Below, one piece after another: positions 14,551 to 20,295 of a stretch of DNA of 20,295 bases. Positions within the stretch are counted from its first letter, which is position 1. The number at the start of each line of letters is the position of its first letter. Both the position numbers and the translations under genes were made by a program. The notes below the pieces were generated by a model. That model searched no databases, was not told where the DNA came from, and saw nothing but the letters and a program-made list of their open reading frames with translations. This stretch comes from Spirochaetota bacterium (GTDB taxonomy: Bacteria; Spirochaetota; Leptospiria; Turneriellales; Turneriellaceae), in assembly GCA_963205035.1 (NCBI GenBank), contig CAUJII010000153.1, positions 1-20,295 of the forward strand. Direction: 5' to 3'.

Positions 14551-15083
14551 TAGCTTATGAGGCTTAGGGTGTTTTGAAAGCCTTCGTGTTCGAGTTTTTC
14601 ACGGCCTTTAAGAAACAGGAGTTCAATAACAAAAAGAATCTTGCACACCTCTGCGCCCGAAGCGCGCAAGAGCTCGGCCGCCGCAGTCGCTGTTCCGCCT
14701 GTCGCCAAGAGATCGTCTATCAGAGCGACGCGATCGCCTTCGCGCACGGCGTCTTCATGCAGCTCTATCGCGTCCGCGCCATATTCGAGCGAGTACGTTT
14801 GCCGTTTGGTCTTCCAAGGCAACTTGCCGGGTTTGCGCAAAAGATTCAGAGGCACCTGCATTTTGTATGCAATCGCGCTCGCAAAAATAAATCCCCGGGA
14901 CTCTATGCCTGCAACGCTGGTAATACGCTCCGATTGAAGCTCTTGAGCCATCTTATCGACTGCCTCGTGAAAGAGCGCTGCGTCTTGCAAAATGGGAGTA
15001 ATATCTTTGAAAAGAATACCCGCTTTCGGGAAGTCGGGTACGTTTCGAATGCGTGCGTCTAATTTTTTTTGAAACTCTGTCAT
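14547..15083 (-). CDS. apt: Adenine phosphoribosyltransferase
   Basis: A 178-residue purine-salvage enzyme converting adenine and PRPP to AMP in the cytosol. Seen are the N-terminal IRNVPDFPKAGILFKDITP region (12-30), the GIESRGFIF loop (59-67), the RKPGKLP segment (83-89) and the PRPP-binding motif VALIDDLLATGGTA (119-132). The length is standard. GAGG precedes the ATG at good spacing. The start overlaps the hldD stop (ATGA) and the end overlaps hemW (TTGA), so the three genes form one operon although their pathways differ. It would recycle adenine produced by the mtnP product encoded about 5 kb away. Confidence 0.94.
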   Translation of the reverse strand: MTEFQKKLDARIRNVPDFPKAGILFKDITPILQDAALFHEAVDKMAQELQSERITSVAGIESRGFIFASAIAYKMQVPLNLLRKPGKLPWKTKRQTYSLEYGADAIELHEDAVREGDRVALIDDLLATGGTATAAAELLRASGAEVCKILFVIELLFLKGREKLEHEGFQNTLSLISY

Positions 15084-16072
15084 CGTGCCTCGTCAAATTC
15101 ATCTTGCAAATGCAACTCGCCCGGCAAGAGGTAATTTTTTACATAATCCGTAACTCCGTCTTCTAAAGAAATGGCCTTCGAGCGAATGCCTGCGCTCGCG
15201 AGTTTTTCCATGTGGGACTGAGTGAAGTACTGGTAACTACCGATGAGCTTGTCGGGCATGTCGATGTATTCTATATTTATTTTTTTGTCGAGCGCGCTAA
15301 AAACAGCGCTTGCTAAATCGTTCCAACTGCGTGCGACTCCCGAACCTAAATTAAAGATGCCGTTGACGTGGGGAGCTTCGACAAGCTGCAAAATAATATC
15401 GACGCAATCTTTGATATAGACAAAGTCGCGCTTTTGTTCGCCGTCTTGAAATTCAGCACGGTATGATTTGAAAAGTTTGAGGTAGCCCACTTCTGTGATC
15501 TGATGGAATGCCTTGAAAACGACGCTCGACATCTCGTTCTTGTGGTATTCGTTAGGACCATACACATTAAAAAATTTAAGCCCCACGATTCTCTTCTGCC
15601 AACCATTCCGAATCGCGACCTCGTCGAAAATTTGTTTGGAATACCCGTAGCGGTTTATGGGCTTGAGTGTAAGGCTCGTCGAATCCGCATCGGAGAAGCC
15701 CGACTCCATCGCACCGTATGTAGCCGCACTCGACGCATAAATAAAGCGGATGTTTTTCTCTAACGCAAATTCTGCAAGCGTGCGCGTGTACGCATAGTTA
15801 TTCGCCATGAGATAATCGGCATCGGGCTCGGTTGTCGACGAACACGCTCCCATGTGGATAATTGCACGCACGTCTTTGTACGAACCCGCAAGAAGACGCT
15901 TTAGAAAATCGGATTTATGGACGTAATCTAAGTACTTGAGTGAAACTAAGTTCTTCCATTTCACCGAATCTTTGAGGTTGTCGACGAGGAGAATAGCGTC
16001 TTCCCCGTTGCGGTTAAGACCCGCAACGACGGCGCTCCCAATAAAACCGGCCCCACCGGTAACGATAACCAT
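15080..16072 (-). CDS. hldD: ADP-L-glycero-D-manno-heptose 6-epimerase
   Basis: A 330-residue NADP-dependent short-chain epimerase making the ADP-L-glycero-D-manno-heptose used for LPS inner core. With the start at ATG 16072 the protein opens directly on the Rossmann motif MVIVTGGAGFIGS. A longer frame from a TTG at 16153 adds 27 unrelated residues and is unlikely. Other marks are SSAATYG (114-120), the catalytic Y142-x3-K146 in RYGYSK, the FFNVYGPNEYHK-type loop and KRDFVYIKDCVD, which together are specific to HldD among extended SDRs. It is the first gene of hldD-apt-hemW. Its presence indicates heptose-containing LPS, fitting the glycosyltransferase at 345-1190. Confidence 0.93.
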   Translation of the reverse strand: MVIVTGGAGFIGSAVVAGLNRNGEDAILLVDNLKDSVKWKNLVSLKYLDYVHKSDFLKRLLAGSYKDVRAIIHMGACSSTTEPDADYLMANNYAYTRTLAEFALEKNIRFIYASSAATYGAMESGFSDADSTSLTLKPINRYGYSKQIFDEVAIRNGWQKRIVGLKFFNVYGPNEYHKNEMSSVVFKAFHQITEVGYLKLFKSYRAEFQDGEQKRDFVYIKDCVDIILQLVEAPHVNGIFNLGSGVARSWNDLASAVFSALDKKINIEYIDMPDKLIGSYQYFTQSHMEKLASAGIRSKAISLEDGVTDYVKNYLLPGELHLQDEFDEAR

Positions 16073-16152
16073 AGGGGCAAAAATCGCTCTTTGACAGCTT
16101 GAAAAGCGCAAAAGCTTGTCGGCGTGTCTCGGATTGTAACTCGTGCTGTGCA
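16073..16152. promoter_or_regulatory. Divergent intergenic region hldD / pseudo-receiver gene
   Basis: An 80-bp gap between divergent starts. TTGACA at 16091-16096 on the plus strand is a perfect -35 hexamer, but a good -10 at normal spacing was not found. GACAGCTT (16093-16100) and AAGCTTGTC form an imperfect inverted repeat around it, which could be an operator. Evidence for either is weak. Confidence 0.25.
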
Positions 16153-16887
16153 ATGACGTTTAAAGTCCTTATTGTTGAGGATAACCACAGTTTCATCGAC
16201 TCCCTCAAGGTGATGCTGCGTGATTTACCTTTGGATTTTGTGCAAGCGTACCGTTACAACGACGCGCTGGCCCTTCTGCAAAAGAATGGTTCATGGAATA
16301 AGCACTACGACGCTGAAACCATCGCAGAAACCAAAGCCGACGAGGAGAAAAAAGACTCCAAGAAGCGTGCGACAACTCCATCAAGTCTCTTTAACGAGGG
16401 TGGCGTCTTCATGGCCATTATCGAACAAAACACGGAAACAAACATGAAAGGCGTCGATTTTATCCAACACGTTGTGCGCCATTTTCCGGGCCTTTCTGAA
16501 AGCGATTTTGTTCTCTTGACACACCGATTAGAGACCGTGCCGCAACGCTCGTACGGTTTTCCCGTTCTCGAAAAACCGTTACGCGCAGCGCAGATCCGTC
16601 AACTCGTGCTACAAAAAATCAAGCAAGCCCAGGCTCTCGCCGAAGCCGAAGAAAGAGCACAGGCTCCGACACCGAAGAACGAAAACGAGTCGGCTGAAGA
16701 GAAGTCAATCGCGAAAGGTATCCGAGGGTTGTTAAAGAAGGCGCGCACCTCCGAGCCTAAGACAAGTGAGACGGCAGCTGAAAAGTCCACAGAAGCGTCA
16801 AAATCTTCCAAGAAAAAGACGAATGTGAAGAAGGCAGCACCCAAAGAGACCGCGAAGACGTTAGCAAAGAAGGCAAAGCCTAAGTAG
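16153..16887 (+). CDS. Degenerate receiver-domain protein with H1-like basic tail
   Basis: A 244-residue protein started at the first ATG, 16153. Residues 1-150 follow a response-regulator receiver fold: VLIVEDN with the acidic pair E9/D10, a hydrophobic third strand ending at E91 (FMAIIEQN) where the phosphorylated Asp is expected, LLTHR with T123, and EKP with K141. Thus the acceptor Asp appears replaced by Glu, and a charged insertion (about 48-82) separates strand 2 from strand 3. After a coiled-coil-like stretch (KIKQAQALAEAEERAQ), the C-terminus (about 195-244) is Lys/Ala/Ser/Thr-rich and low-complexity, like histone H1 or bacterial H1-like tails. Phosphorylation-independent signalling and nucleic-acid binding by the tail are inferences. 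It stands alone on the plus strand. Confidence 0.72.
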   Translation: MTFKVLIVEDNHSFIDSLKVMLRDLPLDFVQAYRYNDALALLQKNGSWNKHYDAETIAETKADEEKKDSKKRATTPSSLFNEGGVFMAIIEQNTETNMKGVDFIQHVVRHFPGLSESDFVLLTHRLETVPQRSYGFPVLEKPLRAAQIRQLVLQKIKQAQALAEAEERAQAPTPKNENESAEEKSIAKGIRGLLKKARTSEPKTSETAAEKSTEASKSSKKKTNVKKAAPKETAKTLAKKAKPK

Positions 16888-16926
16888 TCTCAAATTACCG
16901 TCGAAAGAAGACAAGAACACGTTCGT

Positions 16927-17031
16927 TCATTTAATCATCTGTTTCTTAACTTCTTTTGCAATCATTTTAGAAAAACCAACAATGAAAAGATAAGCAGCGC
17001 AGACAAACGTCACTGTAGTTGCGATAGCCAT
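16927..17031 (-). CDS. Possible 34-residue membrane microprotein
   Basis: A short frame with ATG at 17029-17031 and TGA at 16927-16929. The first 20 residues are almost wholly hydrophobic (MAIATTVTFV, then CAAYLFIVGF), enough for one transmembrane helix. The tail KMIAKEVKKQMIK is basic and amphipathic, giving a positive-inside orientation with the tail in the cytoplasm. It begins 22 bp after the stop of the large repeat gene on the same strand and ends 39 bp from the convergent pseudo-receiver gene, thus filling the otherwise empty gap. The Shine-Dalgarno is weak (GTGAG about 9 nt upstream). It resembles generic single-pass microproteins and no family was recognised. Confidence 0.4.
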   Translation of the reverse strand: MAIATTVTFVCAAYLFIVGFSKMIAKEVKKQMIK

Positions 17032-17053
17032 TAGAGTGCTCACAAGTCGAAGC

Positions 17054-20000
17054 CTACCACGTATTCGGCCCGATTTCACGACAAATCTGCTGCCACGAAA
17101 ACGGCGACGTGCCGCTATTTAAATACGTCGAATGGTCGCCACAACCCAGAAGAAGCAGCGTGTCGGTCAAATCGATTGAGTTCGCGTTCACCATGTTAAT
17201 CAACGTCTGTGTCGGTTCGACCCCACCGAGGCTATTTAAGATTGTGCCCGCAATGTGACTCACCCCCAAACCCGGAAGATTAACTGCGTATGCGTTTGTC
17301 CAAACCCCCGCGCCAGCCAGTGGAACACCGCTACTCAGACCATCGGAGAGACCGTCGGACGCCACATCGACAACGCTGCCCACACCGAAACCTTCGCTGA
17401 AATAGCCTTTAATGCTGGATGCCGGAATAGTTACTCCATGGTGGAGTAGCCGCACCATCGCCTCTCGCGCTGAAATACCGTTCTGCGGCGCGGTCGAACC
17501 GGGCCCAGAGCCGTTGTAAGTAATCGCAAAGCCCCTCGTCGCACTCGTCACACCGGTCGCGTCCCGGTCGATGAGGCCGATAAGCTGCGCCGCGTTGATC
17601 GAAGGTTCTGATACGCTCACGCTCGTGAGCGTGCCGCTCGCAATCGTGTCTACAATGGCACTCGCACCGTCGGCAAACGCAACATAGGGATTTTCGCCCA
17701 CAACCACTTTGGCGCCGATAGGGCAATTCAAACCTGCCGTGGCAATCGTTGCAGTGACTCGACCACCGGGAATAGTCACGTTAAAAGTGGGAGCCGTCCC
17801 ACAGCCTAAGACTTCGATTGTAGGGATTGCCGCATAACCGCAACCCGGGTTTGTGACGTTGATTGCTGTGATAGCATACGGCGGATTCACATCGACGTCG
17901 ACGGCGGCTTCAGCGCGCCCGCCAATCTTGACAATGCGCTCGTCGGCATAGTTAATCCCCGGTGTGATTACAGAACAACCCGTTAACGCGCCGCCCGTTT
18001 CCATAACAGTGCACTCGCCTGTGCTGCCGCCTGCACCGATGAGCGGGCATTGTTGTCCCGTAACATAACCCGAACCGCCGTAATAACTACGCAGCGTATT
18101 GACACCGCCGCTCACCGTACAAGTGAGTTGCACACCCGTACCTCCACATGTGGGGCACGTACACGCAATGGCTCCCGCACCGTTGACGCCTGTAAAGCCA
18201 GAGCCGGGGTTTGTGATTGTCGCTCCACCGATGATGCGCATGCGCGCCGTCGCCGTGGGCTGCGTGGCGCAACCTCCAGAAAAACTAATCGTGGGCGTTG
18301 CCGTATAACCTTCACCGGAGTTTGTGACATGGATGCGTAGCGTCTCTTGCGCGATAGAATCGATAACTGCGACAGCCGTCGCCGGTGTTGTGGGACTTCC
18401 CCCGACGAACGTAACGGTGGGTGGAGTTGCGCAGCCTGAACCCCGCGTGTTTAACGTGACGGCGCCGACGGTGTCGCCCGGCGTCACAACTATTGTCGCC
18501 GTCGCTCCAGCACCACCTCCGCCTAAAACTAAAATCGAAGGCGGCGCGATAGGGTTGTACGTATAGTTTTGCCCGCCATCCATACGCAGCGATCCAATGA
18601 GATCGGTCATGGTAGAAACACCTAACCCCGACGTTGTCTGGATAGTGGCCGTATTGTAAGCAGCAAAAAGCTGCGAGACCATGTCGTGGTCGCCGCTGGG
18701 GACTGTCACCGCCGAAGTCACCTCGCGCGCATTGCCTAAGTTATCGAGAACATAGACCATCTTGTACACATCTTCTCTGGACAGCGAATTCATCAAACTA
18801 ATGAGGTCTGTGATGGTTGCGTTATTACTCCGGCTGGCGTCGACAGTCGCGTTCACGACACCCACCAAGTTTGACGAACGGTTGACGCCGTTGATGAGAA
18901 TGCCCAACTTCGCACCGTCCGTAACCCCGTTGATGAGAGTAACAATCGTCCCCGGCGAACCCGTGATATGGTTGATGACGTTGACCATTTTGCCAAGACC
19001 CGTAGCACCCGTCCAACCGACTGTCGGAAAGCCTCGGTATGACGTGGGTGGGTTATAGCGGCATCTGCCTTGCGTATAAGCCATCTGTGCGCCGCCGCCA
19101 TCGTTGTAAGTTCCGGCAACATAACTCGAACCGGAACCGGTGACGACGAACGCGCGCACTCGGCCGACGAATGCAGGATGGTTCACCGTATCCGTTTCTA
19201 CAATCGCTTTGACGATTGCATTACCGCCGCCGCCGGGGAGTGGATTCACGACAAAATTACCCGAATAAGCGGCGCCAGGGCTCAGCACAGACGCCGTGTA
19301 CCCTGTGACATAATTGAAAGCGGGCGACGCACTCACTCCGCTATCTTCATCCCAACAATCTTGGCCTTCGATTTTATTAACAAGCGACGCGATATTTGCC
19401 GTTCCTGCAATCGATACGCCGTTGACGATGGCCGTCATATTGGCCATCGAAACTTTGCGCACAAGAAAGCGCATGTCTTCGATTTCGCTAATTTGATCTG
19501 CCAGGTTCGAAAGCTTCTTGCCGCCCGCGTCGAGGTCTGCAACCGACAAATCGTCGAGCTTTGAACCGTTCGCAACGAGATTCACAAGACCTCTGTCGTC
19601 GCATGTCTGCACGCCCGCCGCGTTCTTATCGGTCACTGCGTCATAGCACGCAATTTGTAAAACGTCGAGCGGGTTGCCGATATACTCGACGAGATATTTG
19701 ACTTTGTTTCGCTTGCGTGGGTCGGCGTCGGTGGGGAAAAGAGTGACGTTGTCGATGAGATACGCCGCAGTGCGCACCTCGTTATTCGTCGTGTTAGGCG
19801 CGTCGTGCACAACCGTCCCGTTGATGTTATTGAGCATCACCATGAGGTTGTCGATTCCCCGGTTAGGGCATGCGTTGCCGAGAGTGTGCGTTATCGAGAA
19901 ACCGTCGTCGATGTTATAGATTAAATCCATCATGCGGTCGAGGTTCGTGACGCGGTTGATGATCTCCGCCAACTTCTCATTCCACTCTCCCGAACCGCCG

Positions 20001-20295
20001 TGCGGTGTGACGTAGTATTGCATCGCCTGCTCGGCCGCAGTGCCCGGAAACGACGTGGCAATACACGCCGACGGCGCACGGTGTTCGATGACAGGCCGCA
20101 GGCGATCGGTAAAATAACGAATTTGCCCCGAATCTTCTGTTGTGTTATACCGCGCAGTGCGCTTGCCGTTTAGGAGCGTACCCATCTTGCTTGTGTCTGT
20201 CACCAAATCCATGACTGAAAGCAAATTGCGCAACCCTTGGAGTTGAAATCCTAAAACCGAAGGATCACATGCATTGGAAGGCGAGAGGAGCGTAG
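17054..20295 (-). CDS. Large mosaic repeat surface-type protein, 5'-partial
   Basis: At least 1079 residues are visible. The first standard start in frame is TTG at 20233, but the frame stays open to the window edge and reads a plausible LLSPSNACDPSVLGF sequence there, so the true start is outside. Residues numbered from 20233 show leucine/Asn-rich helical repeats (for example TIVTLINGVTDGAKLGILI, 429-447) at about 1-300, 410-560 and 880-1030. Between them lie a small (305-400) and a large (565-880) Gly/Thr/Val beta block. The large block holds about six degenerate units of the form TNPGxGY...PTxxxxG. This latter repeat is familiar from phage tail and bacterial surface proteins. Several Cys occur in pairs, including CTCPTC at 691-696. 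An exported or outer-membrane location is inferred; no function is recognised. Confidence 0.75.
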   Translation of the reverse strand, partial: TLLSPSNACDPSVLGFQLQGLRNLLSVMDLVTDTSKMGTLLNGKRTARYNTTEDSGQIRYFTDRLRPVIEHRAPSACIATSFPGTAAEQAMQYYVTPHGGSGEWNEKLAEIINRVTNLDRMMDLIYNIDDGFSITHTLGNACPNRGIDNLMVMLNNINGTVVHDAPNTTNNEVRTAAYLIDNVTLFPTDADPRKRNKVKYLVEYIGNPLDVLQIACYDAVTDKNAAGVQTCDDRGLVNLVANGSKLDDLSVADLDAGGKKLSNLADQISEIEDMRFLVRKVSMANMTAIVNGVSIAGTANIASLVNKIEGQDCWDEDSGVSASPAFNYVTGYTASVLSPGAAYSGNFVVNPLPGGGGNAIVKAIVETDTVNHPAFVGRVRAFVVTGSGSSYVAGTYNDGGGAQMAYTQGRCRYNPPTSYRGFPTVGWTGATGLGKMVNVINHITGSPGTIVTLINGVTDGAKLGILINGVNRSSNLVGVVNATVDASRSNNATITDLISLMNSLSREDVYKMVYVLDNLGNAREVTSAVTVPSGDHDMVSQLFAAYNTATIQTTSGLGVSTMTDLIGSLRMDGGQNYTYNPIAPPSILVLGGGGAGATATIVVTPGDTVGAVTLNTRGSGCATPPTVTFVGGSPTTPATAVAVIDSIAQETLRIHVTNSGEGYTATPTISFSGGCATQPTATARMRIIGGATITNPGSGFTGVNGAGAIACTCPTCGGTGVQLTCTVSGGVNTLRSYYGGSGYVTGQQCPLIGAGGSTGECTVMETGGALTGCSVITPGINYADERIVKIGGRAEAAVDVDVNPPYAITAINVTNPGCGYAAIPTIEVLGCGTAPTFNVTIPGGRVTATIATAGLNCPIGAKVVVGENPYVAFADGASAIVDTIASGTLTSVSVSEPSINAAQLIGLIDRDATGVTSATRGFAITYNGSGPGSTAPQNGISAREAMVRLLHHGVTIPASSIKGYFSEGFGVGSVVDVASDGLSDGLSSGVPLAGAGVWTNAYAVNLPGLGVSHIAGTILNSLGGVEPTQTLINMVNANSIDLTDTLLLLGCGDHSTYLNSGTSPFSWQQICREIGPNTW
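17596..18543 (-). repeat. Degenerate TNPGxGY-type protein repeats
   Basis: Roughly six units in the large protein align by eye: LNTRGSGCATPPTVTFVGG, VTNSGEGYTATPTISFSGG, ITNPGSGFTGVNGAGAI, YYGGSGYVTGQQCPLIG, VITPGINYADERIVKIGG and VTNPGCGYAAIPTIEVLG. Most are about 35-45 residues apart and separated by Ala/Thr/Val-rich strands. They are diverged at DNA level, so the repeat is old or under weak constraint. Confidence 0.6.

Noticed and set aside
17596..18543. DNA-level tandem repeat or CRISPR-like array in the large gene
   Set aside because: The similarity is at protein level only. Nucleotide copies are diverged and irregularly spaced, without constant repeats and spacers.
17054..20295. Large protein as a phage tail fibre and sign of a prophage
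   Set aside because: Only the beta repeat type recalls tail proteins. No terminase, capsid, portal, integrase or other phage gene is present, and the frame is rich in helical repeats foreign to tail fibres.

Overview
The window looks like a chromosomal segment of a Gram-negative, respiring spirochaete, most likely a Leptospirales member (Leptospira/Leptonema/Turneriella-like). This is an inference from gene content: a heptose epimerase and a WaaE-type glycosyltransferase point to LPS, which within spirochaetes is characteristic of Leptospirales. Supporting signs are complex I subunits plus a type-2 NADH dehydrogenase, a long OstA/LptA-like lipoprotein with a loose spirochaete-style lipobox, and a small protein resembling the Leptospira DUF1564 group. 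I saw no rRNA, tRNA, insertion sequence, CRISPR array or integrase. Gene density is very high, and many neighbours overlap by 1-12 bp.

Layout. (1) 34-4372, all minus strand and transcribed leftward: nuoG, nuoI, an M23 peptidase, a GT2 glycosyltransferase and a 79-residue protein. nuoG and nuoI overlap by one base and nuoH is absent between them. (2) 4373-4955: a regulatory interval with a perfect 16-bp palindrome, then a plus-strand gene for a ribbon-helix-helix-like (DUF1564-like) protein. A 14/16 copy of the palindrome lies inside the 3' end of that gene. (3) 4936-11531, minus strand: pepA, mtnP, ndh, OstA-like lipoprotein, HIT protein, AsmA-like envelope protein, apparently one operon. (4) 11610-13380, plus strand: three overlapping prepilin-like genes resembling GspH, GspI and GspJ. 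(5) 13369-16072, minus strand: hldD, apt, hemW with ATGA/TTGA overlaps. (6) 16153-16887, plus strand: a degenerate receiver-domain protein with a histone-H1-like Lys/Ala tail. (7) 16927-20295, minus strand: a very large mosaic repeat protein, 5'-truncated by the window edge, followed by a possible 34-residue membrane microprotein that is too short for standard gene calling.

Functional themes are respiratory electron entry (NuoG, NuoI, NDH-2), outer-membrane and envelope building (HldD, GT2, OstA-like, AsmA-like, M23), purine salvage (Apt, MTAP) and a pseudopilin set. The parts least explained by known families are the palindrome/RHH-like module, the E-substituted pseudo-receiver with a basic tail, the large mosaic surface-type protein and the microprotein behind it.
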